Shown here: positions 45,120-58,900 of the stretch, in pieces | Layout: every line of letters starts with the position of its first letter | Numbering within the stretch: the stretch's first letter is position 1 | Source: Anniella stebbinsi | Taxonomy: Eukaryota; Chordata; Lepidosauria; Squamata; Anniellidae | Length of the DNA: 64,000 nt | NCBI GenBank assembly: GCA_029215795.1 | Contig: JARDYH010000003.1 | Coordinates: 99,914,609 to 99,978,608 of the forward strand | Direction of reading: 5' to 3' | Notes under the pieces: generated by a model | Seen by the model: the letters and a program-made list of their open reading frames with translations, nothing else | Database searches by the model: none | Told to the model about the DNA's origin: nothing | Position numbers and translations under genes: made by a program

Positions 45120-46520
45120 TCAGGGAGTTCACTTGTTTCTGACACCTTTGTGTATTTTTACTGAACACTCGCTACTCAGGCTTGTGTTCTAGCCTTAAAC
45201 TCCCACAGTGGTAAATGGGGTAAATTGTACAGGAACCGTGCAGATGTGCAGCAAATGACTTATTTTGAACGAGTTACAAGCATTTACTCTAGTTTCAGGG
45301 AGTTCACTTGTTTCTCACACCTTTGTGTATTTTTACTGAACACTCGCTACTCAGGCTTGTGTTCTAGCCTTAAACTCCCAAAGTGTAAATTAGGTAAATT
45401 GTACAGGAACCGTACAGATCAGCAGCAAATGACCTATATTGAACTAGTTACAAGCATTTACTCTAGTGTCAGGGAGTTCACTTGTTTCTGACACCTTTGT
45501 GTATTTTTACTGAACACTCGCTACTCAGGCTTGTGTTCTAGCCTTAAACTCCCAAAGTGTAAATTAGGTAAATTGTACAGGAACCGTGCAGATCAGCAGC
45601 AAATGACTTATTTTGAACGAGTTATAAGCATTTACTCTAGTTTCAGGGAGTTCACTTGTTTCTGACACCTTTGTGTATTTTTACTGAACACTCGCTAGGG
45701 AGGCGCGTGTTCTGGCCTTAAAATTCCAAAATGGTAAAATCGGTAAATTGTACAGGAACCATGCAGATCAGCAGCAAATGACCTATATTGAACTAGTTAC
45801 AAGCATTTACTCTAGTGTCAGGGAGTTCACTTGTTTCTGACACCTTTGTGTATTTTTACTGAACACTCGCTACTCAGGCTTGTGTTCTAGCCTTAAACTC
45901 CCAAAGTGTAAATTAGGTAAATTGTACAGGAACCGTGCAGATCAGCAGCAAATGACTTATTTTGAACTAGTTATAAGCATTTACTCTAGTTTCAGGGAGT
46001 TCACTTGTTTCTGACACCTTTGTGTATTTTTACTGAACACTCGCTAGGCAGGCGCGTGTTCTGGCCTTAAAATTCCAAAATGGTAAAATGGGTAAATTGT
46101 ACAGGAACCATGCAGATCAGCAGCAAATGACCTATATTGAACTAGTTACAAGCATTGACTCTAGTGTCAGGGAGTTCACTTGTTTCTGACACCTTTGTGT
46201 ATTTTTACTGAACACTCGCTACTCAGGCTTGTGTTCTAGCCTTAAACTCCCAACGTGGTAAATTGGGTAAATTGTACAGGAACCGTGCAGATCAGCAGCA
46301 AATGACTTATTTTGAACTAGTTATAAGCATTTACTCTAGTTTCAGGGAGTTCACTTGTTTCTGACACCTTTGTGTATTTTTACTGAACACTCGCTACTCA
46401 GGCTTGTGTTCTAGCCTTAAACTCCAAAAGTGGTAAATTGGGTAAATTGTACAGGAACCGTGCAGATCAGCAGCAAATGACTTATTTTGAACTAGTTATA
46501 AGCATTTACTCTAGTTTCAT
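45120..46520 (-). repeat. 1.4-kb family B block, first copy (second at 50365-51765, offset 5245)
   Basis: It shares CGCTAGGGAGGCG (45696 here; 50941 in the copy), AAAATCGGTAAATTG and AAACTCCAAAAGTGG with the second copy. The copies differ at 46083 (G) versus 51328 (C). To either side the monomer types no longer match at this offset. Confidence 0.83.
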
Positions 46521-47145
46521 GGAGTTCACTTGTTTCTGACACCTTTGTGTATTTTTACTGAACACTCGCTAGGCAGGCGCGTGTTCTGGCCTTAAAATTC
46601 CAAAATGGTAAAATGGGTAAATTGTACAGGAACCATGCAGATCAGCAGCAAATGACCTATATTGAACTAGTTACAAGCATTTACTCTAGTGTCAGGGATT
46701 TCACTTGTTTCTGACACCTTTGTGTATTTTTACTGAACACTCGCTAGGCAGGCGCGTGTTCTGGCCTTTAAAATTCCAAAATGGTAAAATGGGTAAATTG
46801 TACAGGAACCGTGCAGATCAGCAGCAAATGACCTATATTGAACTAGTTACAAGCATTTACTCTAGTGTCAGGGATTTCACTTGTTTCTGACACCTTTGTG
46901 TATTTTTACTGAACACTCGCTACTCAGGCTTGTGTTCTAGCCTTAAACTCCCAAAGTGTAAATTAGGTAAATTGTACAGGAACCGTGCAGATCAGCAGCA
47001 AATGACTTATTTTGAACTAGTTATAAGCATTGACTCTAGTTTCATGGAGTTCACTTGTTTCTGACACCTTTGTGTATTTTTACTGAACACTCGCTACTCA
47101 GGCTTGTGTTCTAGCCTTAAACTCCCAACGTGGTAAATTGGGTAA

Positions 47146-49550
47146 ATTGTACAGGAACCGTGCAGATCAGCAGCAAATGACTTATTTTGAACTAGTTATA
47201 AGCATTTACTCTAGTTTCAGGGAGTTCACTTGTTTCTGACACCTTTGTGTATTTTTACTGAACACTCGCTACTCAGGCTTGTGTTCTAGCCTTAAACTCC
47301 CAAAATGGTAAATTGGGTAAATTGTACAGGAACCGTGCAGATCAGCAGCAAATGACTTATTTTGAACTAGTTATAAGCATTTACTCTAGTTTCAGGGAGT
47401 TCACTTCTTTCTGACACCTTTGTGTATTTTTACTGAACACTCGCTACTCAGGCTTGTGTTCTAGCCTTAAACTCCCAAAGTGGTAAATGAGGTGAATTGT
47501 ACAGGAACCGTGCAGATCAGCAGCAGATGACCTATTTTGAACTAGTTGCAAGCATTTACTCTAGTTTCAGGGAGTTCACTTGTTTCTGAAACTTTTGTGT
47601 ATTTTTACTGAACACTCGCTAGATAGGAGCGTGTTCTAGCGTTAAAATTCCAAAATGGTAAAATGGGTTAATGGTACAGGAACCGTGCAGATCAGCAGCA
47701 AATGACTTATTTTGAACTAGTTATAAGCATTTACTCTAGTTTCAGGGAGTTCACTTGTTTCTGACACCTTTGTGTATTTTTACTGAACACTCGCTACTCA
47801 GGCTTGTGTTCTAGCCTTAAACTCCCAAAGTGGTAAATTGGGTAAATTGTACAGGAACCGTGCAGATGAGCAGCAAATGACTTATTTTGAACTAGTTATA
47901 AGCATTTACTCTAGTTTCAGGGAGTTCACTTGTTTCTGACACCTTTGTGTATTTTTACTGAACACTCGCTAGATAGGAGCGTGTTCTAGCGTTAAAATTC
48001 CAAAATGGTAAAATGGTTAATGGTACAGGAACCGTGCAGATCAGCAGCAAATGACTTATTTTGAACTAGTTATAAGCATTTACTCTAGTTTCAGGGAGTT
48101 CACTTGTTTCTGACACCTTTGTGTATTTTTACTGAACACTCGCTACTCAGGCTTGTGTTCTAGCCTTAAACTCCCAAAGTGGTAAATTGGGTAAATTGTA
48201 CAGGAACCGTGCAGATCAGCAGCAAATGACTTATTTTGAACTAGTTATAAGCATTTCCTCTAGTTTCAGGGAGTTCACTTGTTTCTCACACCTTTGTGTA
48301 TTTTTACTGAACACTCGCTTGATAGGAGCGTGTTCTAGCGTTAAAATTCCAAAATGGTAAAATGGGTAAATTGTACAGGAACCGTGCAGATCAGCAGCAA
48401 ATGACCTATTTTGAACGAGTTACAAGCATTTACTCTAGTTTCAGGGAGTTCACTTGTTTCTGACACCTTTGCGTATTTTCACTGAACACTCGCTAGGCAG
48501 GCGCGTGTTCTGGCCTTAAAATTCCAAAATGGTAAAATGCGTAAATTGTACAGGAACCGTGCAGATCAGCAGCAAATGACTTATCTTGAACTAGTTATAA
48601 GCATTTACTCTAGTTTCAGGGAGTTCACTTGTTTCTGACACCTTTGTGTATTTTTACTGAACACTCGCTACTCAGGCTTGTGTTCTAGCCTTAAACTCCC
48701 AAAGTGTAAATTAGGTAAATTGTACAGGAACCGTGCAGATCAGCAGCAAATGACTCATTTTGAACTAGTTATAAGCATTTACTCTAGTTTCAGGGAGTTC
48801 ACTTATTTCTGACACCTTTGTGTATTTTTACTGAACACTCGCTAGGCAGGCGCGTGTTCTGGCCTTAAAATTCCAAAATGGTAAAATGGGTAAATTGTAC
48901 AGGAACCGTGCAGATCAGCAGCAAATGACCTATATTGAACTAGTTACAAGCATTTACTCTAGTGTCAGGGATTTCACTTGTTTCTGACACCTTTGTGTAT
49001 TTTTACTGAACACTCGCTACTCAGGCTTGTGTTCTAGCCTTAAACTCCCAAAGTGTAAATTAGGTAAATTGTACAGGAACCGTGCAGATCAGCAGCAAAT
49101 GACTTATTTTGAACTAGTTATAAGCATTTACTCTAGTTTCAGGGAGTTCACTTGTTTCTGACACCTTTGTGTATTTTTACTGAACACTCGCTAGGCAGGC
49201 GCGTGTTCTGGCCTTAAAATTCCAAAATGGTAAAATGGGTAAATTGTACAGGAACCATGCAGATCAGCAGCAAATGACCTATATTGAACTAGTTACAAGC
49301 ATTTACTCTAGTGTCAGGGAGTTCACTTGTTTCTGACACCTTTGTGTATTTTTACTGAACACTCGCTAGGCAGGCGCATGTTCTGGCCTTAAAATTCCAA
49401 AATGGTAAAATGGGTAAATTGTACAGGAACCGTGCAGATCAGCAGCAAATGACCTATATTGAACTAGTTACAAGCATTTACTCTAGTGTCAGGGATTTCA
49501 CTTGTTTCTGACACCTTTGTGTATTTTGACTGAACACTGGCTAGGCAGGC
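47146..49550 (-). repeat. 2.4-kb family B block, also present at 52917-55325 (offset 5771)
   Basis: The AATGAGGTGAATTG variant is at 47491 and 53262 (as GGTGAATTG), and the GCGCATG variant is at 49371 and 55142. The order of private variants agrees between these points and stops agreeing after about 55325, where a type II left half joins a type III right half. Confidence 0.8.
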
Positions 49551-50364
49551 GCGTGTTCTGGCCTTAAAATTCCAAAATGGTAAAATGGGTAAATTGTACA
49601 GGAACCGTGCAGATCAGCAGCAAATGACCTACATTGAACTAGTTACAAGCATTTACTCTAGTGTCAGGGATTTCACTTGTTTCTGACACCTTTGTGTATT
49701 TTTACTGAACACTCGCTAGGCAGGCGCGTGTTCTGGCCTTAAAATTCCAAAATGGTAAAATGGGTAAATTGTACAGGAACCATGCAGATCAGCAGCAAAT
49801 GACCTATATTGAACTAGTTACAAGCATTTATCTCTAGTTTCAGGGAGTTCACTTGTTTCTGACACCTTTGTGTATTTTTACTGAACACTCGCTAGATAGG
49901 AGCGTGTTCTAGCGTTAAAATTCCAAAATGGTAAAATGGGTAAATTGTACAGGAACCGTGCAGATCAGCAGCAAATGACCTATTTTGAACGAGTTACAAG
50001 CATTTACTCTAGTTTCAGGGAGTTCACTTGTTTCTGACACCTTTGCGTATTTTTACTGAACACTCGCTAGATAGGAGCGTGTTCTAGCCTTAAAATTCCA
50101 AAATGGTAAAATGGGTAAATTGTACAGGAACCGTGCAGATCAGCAGCAAATGACCTATATTGAACTAGTTACAAGCATTTACTCTAGTTTCAGGGAGTTC
50201 ACTTGTTTCTGACACCTTTGTGTATTTTTACTGAACACTCGCTGGGCAGGCTCGTGTTCTGGCCTTAAAATTCCAAAATGGTAAAATGGGTAAATTGTAC
50301 AGGAACCATGCAGATCAGCAGCAAATGACCTATTTTGAACTAGTTAGAAGCATTTACTCTAGTG

Positions 50365-51765
50365 TCAGGGAGTTCACTTGTTTCTGACACCTTTGTGTAT
50401 TTTTACTGAACACTCGCTACTCAGGCTTGTGTTCTAGCCTTAAACTCCCACAGTGGTAAATGGGGTAAATTGTACAGGAACCGTGCAGATGTGCAGCAAA
50501 TGACTTATTTTGAACGAGTTACAAGCATTTACTCTAGTTTCAGGGAGTTCACTTGTTTCTCACACCTTTGTGTATTTTTACTGAACACTCGCTACTCAGG
50601 CTTGTGTTCTAGCCTTAAACTCCCAAAGTGTAAATTAGGTAAATTGTACAGGAACCGTACAGATCAGCAGCAAATGACCTATATTGAACTAGTTACAAGC
50701 ATTTACTCTAGTGTCAGGGAGTTCACTTGTTTCTGACACCTTTGTGTATTTTTACTGAACACTCGCTACTCAGGCTTGTGTTCTAGCCTTAAACTCCCAA
50801 AGTGTAAATTAGGTAAATTGTACAGGAACCGTGCAGATCAGCAGCAAATGACTTATTTTGAACGAGTTATAAGCATTTACTCTAGTTTCAGGGAGTTCAC
50901 TTGTTTCTGACACCTTTGTGTATTTTTACTGAACACTCGCTAGGGAGGCGCGTGTTCTGGCCTTAAAATTCCAAAATGGTAAAATCGGTAAATTGTACAG
51001 GAACCATGCAGATCAGCAGCAAATGACCTATATTGAACTAGTTACAAGCATTTACTCTAGTGTCAGGGAGTTCACTTGTTTCTGACACCTTTGTGTATTT
51101 TTACTGAACACTCGCTACTCAGGCTTGTGTTCTAGCCTTAAACTCCCAAAGTGTAAATTAGGTAAATTGTACAGGAACCGTGCAGATCAGCAGCAAATGA
51201 CTTATTTTGAACTAGTTATAAGCATTTACTCTAGTTTCAGGGAGTTCACTTGTTTCTGACACCTTTGTGTATTTTTACTGAACACTCGCTAGGCAGGCGC
51301 GTGTTCTGGCCTTAAAATTCCAAAATGCTAAAATGGGTAAATTGTACAGGAACCATGCAGATCAGCAGCAAATGACCTATATTGAACTAGTTACAAGCAT
51401 TGACTCTAGTGTCAGGGAGTTCACTTGTTTCTGACACCTTTGTGTATTTTTACTGAACACTCGCTACTCAGGCTTGTGTTCTAGCCTTAAACTCCCAACG
51501 TGGTAAATTGGGTAAATTGTACAGGAACCGTGCAGATCAGCAGCAAATGACTTATTTTGAACTAGTTATAAGCATTTACTCTAGTTTCAGGGAGTTCACT
51601 TGTTTCTGACACCTTTGTGTATTTTTACTGAACACTCGCTACTCAGGCTTGTGTTCTAGCCTTAAACTCCAAAAGTGGTAAATTGGGTAAATTGTACAGG
51701 AACCGTGCAGATCAGCAGCAAATGACTTATTTTGAACTAGTTATAAGCATTTACTCTAGTTTCAG
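50365..51765 (-). repeat. 1.4-kb family B block, second copy
   Basis: This is the partner of 45120-46520. It lies between blocks related to 49250-50050, seen again near 51870-52670 at an offset of 2623 (CAAGCATTTATCTC at 49821 and 52444). Confidence 0.82.
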
Positions 51766-52916
51766 GGAGTTCACTTGTTTCTGACACCTTTGTGTATTTT
51801 TACTGAACACTCGCTAGGCAGGCGCGTGTTCTGGCCTTAAAATTCCAAAATGGTAAAATGGGTAAATTGTACAGGAACCATGCAGATCAGCAGCAAATGA
51901 CCTATATTGAACTAGTTACAAGCATTTACTCTAGTGTCAGGGAGTTCACTTGTTTCTGACACCTTTGTGTATTTTTACTGAACACTCGCTAGGCAGGCGC
52001 ATGTTCTGGCCTTAAAATTCCAAAATGGTAAAATGGGTAAATTGTACAGGAACCGTGCAGATCAGCAGCAAATGACCTATATTGAACTAGTTACAAGCAT
52101 TTACTCTAGTGTCAGGGATTTCACTTGTTTCTGACACCTTTGTGTATTTTGACTGAACACTCGCTAGGCAGGCGCGTGTTCTGGCCTTAAAATTCCAAAA
52201 TGGTAAAATGGGTAAATTGTACAGGAACCGTGCAGATCAGCAGCAAATGACCTACATTGAACTAGTTACAAGCATTTACTCTAGTGTCAGGGATTTCACT
52301 TGTTTCTGACACCTTTGTGTATTTTTACTGAACACTCGCTAGGCAGGCGCGTGTTCTGGCCTTAAAATTCCAAAATGGTAAAATGGGTAAATTGTACAGG
52401 AACCATGCAGATCAGCAGCAAATGACCTATATTGAACTAGTTACAAGCATTTATCTCTAGTTTCAGGGAGTTCACTTGTTTCTGACACCTTTGTGTATTT
52501 TTACTGAACACTCGCTAGATAGGAGCGTGTTCTAGCGTTAAAATTCCAAAATGGTAAAATGGGTAAATTGTACAGGAACCGTGCAGATCAGCAGCAAATG
52601 ACCTATTTTGAACGAGTTACAAGCATTTACTCTAGTTTCAGGGAGTTCACTTGTTTCTGACACCTTTGTGTATTTTTACTGAACACTCGCTGGGCAGGCT
52701 CGTGTTCTGGCCTTAAAATTCCAAAATGGTAAAATGGGTAAATTGTACAGGAACCATGCAGATCAGCAGCAAATGACCTATTTTGAACTAGTTAGAAGCA
52801 TTTACTCTAGTGTCAGGGAGTTCACTTGTTTCTGACACCTTTGTGTATTTTTACTGAACACTCGCTACTCAGGCTTGTGTTCTAGCCTTAAACTCCCACA
52901 GTGGTAAATGGGGTAA

Positions 52917-55900
52917 ATTGTACAGGAACCGTGCAGATCAGCAGCAAATGACTTATTTTGAACTAGTTATAAGCATTTACTCTAGTTTCAGGGAGTTCAC
53001 TTGTTTCTGACACCTTTGTGTATTTTTACTGAACACTCGCTACTCAGGCTTGTGTTCTAGCCTTAAACTCCCAAAATGGTAAATTGGGTAAATTGTACAG
53101 GAACCGTGCAGATCAGCAGCAAATGACTTATTTTGAACTAGTTATAAGCATTTACTCTAGTTTCAGGGAGTTCACTTCTTTCTGACACCTTTGTGTATTT
53201 TTACTGAACACTCGCTACTCAGGCTTGTGTTCTAGCCTTAAACTCCCAAAGTGGTAAATGAGGTGAATTGTACAGGAACCGTGCAGATCAGCAGCAGATG
53301 ACCTATTTTGAACTAGTTGCAAGCATTTACTCTAGTTTCAGGGAGTTCACTTGTTTCTGAAACTTTTGTGTATTTTTACTGAACACTCGCTAGATAGGAG
53401 CGTGTTCTAGCGTTAAAATTCCAAAATGGTAAAATGGGTTAATGGTACAGGAACCGTGCAGATCAGCAGGAAATGACTTATTTTGAACTAGTTATAAGCA
53501 TTTACTCTAGTTTCAGGGAGTTCACTTGTTTCTGACACCTTTGTGTATTTTTACTGAACACTCGCTACTCAGGCTTGTGTTCTAGCCTTAAACTCCCAAA
53601 GTGGTAAATTGGGTAAATTGTACAGGAACCGTGCAGATGAGCAGCAAATGACTTATTTTGAACTAGTTATAAGCATTTACTCTAGTTTCAGGGAGTTCAC
53701 TTGTTTCTGACACCTTTGTGTATTTTTACTGAACACTCGCTAGATAGGAGCGTGTTCTAGCGTTAAAATTCCAAAATGGTAAAATGGTTAATGGTACAGG
53801 AACCGTGCAGATCAGCAGCAAATGACTTATTTTGAACTAGTTATAAGCATTTACTCTAGTTTCAGGGAGTTCACTTGTTTCTGACACCTTTGTGTATTTT
53901 TACTGAACACTCGCTACTCAGGCTTGTGTTCTAGCCTTAAACTCCCAAAGTGGTAAATTGGGTAAATTGTACAGGAACCGTGCAGATCAGCAGCAAATGA
54001 CTTATTTTGAACTAGTTATAAGCATTTCCACTAGTTTCAGGGAGTTCACTTGTTTCTCACACCTTTGTGTATTTTTACTGAACACTCGCTTGATAGGAGC
54101 GTGTTCTAGCGTTAAAATTCCAAAATGGTAAAATGGGTAAATTGTACAGGAACCGTGCAGATCAGCAGCAAATGACCTATTTTGAACGAGTTACAAGCAT
54201 TTACTCTAGTTTCAGGGAGTTCACTTGTTTCTGACACCTTTGCGTATTTTCACTGAACACTCGCTAGGCAGGCGCGTGTTCTGGCCTTAAAATTCCAAAA
54301 TGGTAAAATGCGTAAATTGTACAGGAACCGTGCAGATCAGCAGCAAATGACTTATCTTGAACTAGTTATAAGCATTTACTCTAGTTTCAGGGAGTTCACT
54401 TGTTTCTGACACCTTTGTGTATTTTTACTGAACACTCGCTACTCAGGCTTGTGTTCTAGCCTTAAACTCCCAAAGTGTAAATTAGGTAAATTGTACAGGA
54501 ACCGTGCAGATCAGCAGCAAATGACTCATTTTGAACTAGTTATAAGCATTTACTCTAGTTTCAGGGAGTTCACTTATTTCTGACACCTTTGTGTATTTTT
54601 ACTGAACACTCGCTAGGCAGGCGCGTGTTCTGGCCTTAAAATTCCAAAATGGTAAAATGGGTAAATTGTACAGGAACCGTGCAGATCAGCAGCAAATGAC
54701 CTATATTGAACTAGTTACAAGCATTTACTCTAGTGTCAGGGATTTCACTTGTTTCTGACACCTTTGTGTATTTTTACTGAACACTCGCTACTCAGGCTTG
54801 TGTTCTAGCCTTAAACTCCCAAAGTGTAAATTAGGTAAATTGTACAGGAACCGTGCAGATCAGCAGCAAATGACTTATTTTGAACTAGTTATAAGCATTT
54901 ACTCTAGTTTCAGGGAGTTCACTTGTTTCTGACACCTTTGTGTATTTTTACAGAACACTCGCTAGGCAGGCGCGTGTTCTGGCCTTAAAATTCCAAAATG
55001 GTAAAATGGGTAAATTGTACAGGAACCATGCAGATCAGCAGCAAATGACCTATATTGAACTAGTTACAAGCATTTACTCTAGTGTCAGGGAGTTCACTTG
55101 TTTCTGACACCTTTGTGTATTTTTACTGAACACTCGCTAGGCAGGCGCATGTTCTGGCCTTAAAATTCCAAAATGGTAAAATGGGTAAATTGTACAGGAA
55201 CCGTGCAGATCAGCAGCAAATGACCTATATTGAACTAGTTACAAGCATTTACTCTAGTGTCAGGGATTTCACTTGTTTCTGACACCTTTGTGTATTTTGA
55301 CTGAACACTCGCTAGGCAGGCGCGTGTTCTAGCGTTAAAATTCCAAAATGGTAAAATGGGTAAATTGTACAGGAACCGTGCAGATCAGCAGCAAATGACC
55401 TATTTTGAACGAGTTACAAGCATTTACTCTAGTTTCAGGGAGTTCACTTCTTTCTGACACCTTTGTGTATTTTTACTGAACACTCGCTACTCAGGCTTGT
55501 GTTCTAGCCTTAAACTCCCAAAGTGGTAAATGAGGTGAATTGTACAGGAACCGTGCAGATCAGCAGCAGATGACCTATTTTGAACTAGTTGCAAGCATTT
55601 ACTCTAGTTTCAGGGAGTTCACTTGTTTCTGAAACTTTTGTGTATTTTTACTGAACACTCGCTAGATAGGAGCGTGTTCTAGCGTTAAAATTCCAAAATG
55701 GTAAAATGGGTTAATGGTACAGGAACCGTGCAGATCAGCAGCAAATGACTTATTTTGAACTAGTTATAAGCATTTACTCTAGTTTCAGGGAGTTCACTTG
55801 TTTCTGACACCTTTGTGTATTTTTACTGAACACTCGCTACTCAGGCTTGTGTTCTAGCCTTAAACTCCCAAAGTGGTAAATTGGGTAAATTGTACAGGAA

Positions 55901-58900
55901 CCGTGCAGATGAGCAGCAAATGACTTATTTTGAACTAGTTATAAGCATTTACTCTAGTTTCAGGGAGTTCACTTGTTTCTGACACCTTTGTGTATTTTTA
56001 CTGAACACTCGCTAGATAGGAGCGTGTTCTAGCGTTAAAATTCCAAAATGGTAAAATGGTTAATGGTACAGGAACCGTGCAGATCAGCAGCAAATGACTT
56101 ATTTTGAACTAGTTATAAGCATTTACTCTAGTTTCAGGGAGTTCACTTGTTTCTGACACCTTTGTGTATTTTTACTGAACACTCGCTACTCAGGCTTGTG
56201 TTCTAGCCTTAAACTCCCAAAGTGGTAAATTGGGTAAATTGTACAGGAACCGTGCAGATCAGCAGCAAATGACTTATTTTGAACTAGTTATAAGCATTTC
56301 CTCTAGTTTCAGGGAGTTCACTTGTTTCTCACACCTTTGTGTATTTTTACTGAACACTCGCTTGATAGGAGCGTGTTCTAGCGTTAAAATTCCAAAATGG
56401 TAAAATGGGTAAATTGTACAGGAACCGTGCAGATCAGCAGCAAATGACCTATTTTGAACGAGTTACAAGCATTTACTCTAGTTTCAGGGAGTTCACTTGT
56501 TTCTGACACCTTTGCGTATTTTCACTGAACACTCGCTAGGCAGGCGCGTGTTCTGGCCTTAAAATTCCAAAATGGTAAAATGCGTAAATTGTACAGGAAC
56601 CGTGCAGATCAGCAGCAAATGACTTATCTTGAACTAGTTATAAGCATTTACTCTAGTTTCAGGGAGTTCACTTGTTTCTGACACCTTTGTGTATTTTTAC
56701 TGAACACTCGCTACTCAGGCTTGTGTTCTAGCCTTAAACTCCCAAAGTGTAAATTAGGTAAATTGTACAGGAACCGTGCAGATCAGCAGCAAATGACTCA
56801 TTTTGAACTAGTTATAAGCATTTACTCTAGTTTCAGGGAGTTCACTTATTTCTGACACCTTTGTGTATTTTTACTGAACACTCGCTAGGCAGGCGCGTGT
56901 TCTGGCCTTAAAATTCCAAAATGGTAAAATGGGTAAATTGTACAGGAACCGTGCAGATCAGCAGCAAATGACCTATATTGAACTAGTTACAAGCATTTAC
57001 TCTAGTGTCAGGGAGTTCACTTGTTTCTGACACCTTTGTGTATTTTTACTGAACACTCGCTAGGCAGGCGCATGTTCTGGCCTTAAAATTCCAAAATGGT
57101 AAAATGGGTAAATTGTACAGGAACCGTGCAGATCAGCAGCAAATGACCTATATTGAACTAGTTACAAGCATTTACTCTAGTGTCAGGGATTTCACTTGTT
57201 TCTGACACCTTTGTGTATTTTGACTGAACACTCGCTAGGCAGGCGCGTGTTCTGGCCTTAAAATTCCAAAATGGTAAAATGGGTAAATTGTACAGGAACC
57301 GTGCAGATCAGCAGCAAATGACCTACATTGAACTAGTTACAAGCATTTACTCTAGTGTCAGGGATTTCACTTGTTTCTGACACCTTTGTGTATTTTTACT
57401 GAACACTCGCTAGGCAGGCGCGTGTTCTGGCCTTAAAATTCCAAAATGGTAAAATGGGTAAATTGTACAGGAACCATGCAGATCAGCAGCAAATGACCTA
57501 TATTGAACTAGTTACAAGCATTTATCTCTAGTTTCAGGGAGTTCACTTGTTTCTGACACCTTTGTGTATTTTTACTGAACACTCGCTAGATAGGAGCGTG
57601 TTCTAGCGTTAAAATTCCAAAATGGTAAAATGGGTAAATTGTACAGGAACCGTGCAGATCAGCAGCAAATGACCTATTTTGAACGAGTTACAAGCATTTA
57701 CTCTAGTTTCAGGGAGTTCACTTGTTTCTGACACCTTTGCGTATTTTTACTGAACACTCGCTAGATAGGAGCGTGTTCTAGCCTTAAAATTCCAAAATGG
57801 TAAAATGGGTAAATTGTACAGGAACCGTGCAGATCAGCAGCAAATGACCTATATTGAACTAGTTACAAGCATTTACTCTAGTTTCAGGGAGTTCACTTGT
57901 TTCTGACACCTTTGTGTATTTTTACTGAACACTCGCTGGGCAGGCTCGTGTTCTGGCCTTAAAATTCCAAAATGGTAAAATGGGTAAATTGTACAGGAAC
58001 CGTGCAGATCAGCAGCAAATGACCTATTTTGAACTAGTTAGAAGCATTTACTCTAGTGTCAGGGAGTTCACTTGTTTCTGACACCTTTGTGTATTTTTAC
58101 TGAACACTCGCTACTCAGGCTTGTGTTCTAGCCTTAAACTCCCAAAGTGTAAATTAGGTAAATTGTACAGGAACCGTGCAGATCAGCAGCAAATGACTCA
58201 TTTTGAACTAGTTATAAGCATTTACTCTAGTTTCAGGGAGTTCACTTATTTCTGACACCTTTGTGTATTTTTACTGAACACTCGCTAGGCAGGCGCGTGT
58301 TCTGGCCTTAAAATTCCAAAATGGTAAAATGGGTAAATTGTACAGGAACCGTGCAGATCAGCAGCAAATGACCTATATTGAACTAGTTACAAGCATTTAC
58401 TCTAGTGTCAGGGATTTCACTTGTTTCTGACACCTTTGTGTATTTTTACTGAACACTCGCTACTCAGGCTTGTGTTCTAGCCTTAAACTCCCAAAGTGTA
58501 AATTAGGTAAATTGTACAGGAACCGTGCAGATCAGCAGCAAATGACTTATTTTGAACTAGTTATAAGCATTTACTCTAGTTTCAGGGAGTTCACTTGTTT
58601 CTGACACCTTTGTGTATTTTTACTGAACACTCGCTAGGCAGGCGCGTGTTCTGGCCTTAAAATTCCAAAATGGTAAAATGGGTAAATTGTACAGGAACCA
58701 TGCAGATCAGCAGCAAATGACCTATATTGAACTAGTTACAAGCATTTACTCTAGTGTCAGGGAGTTCACTTGTTTCTGACACCTTTGTGTATTTTTACTG
58801 AACACTCGCTAGGCAGGCGCGTGTTCTGGCCTTAAAATTCCAAAATGGTAAAATGGGTAAATTGTACAGGAACCGTGCAGATCAGCAGCAAATGACCTAC

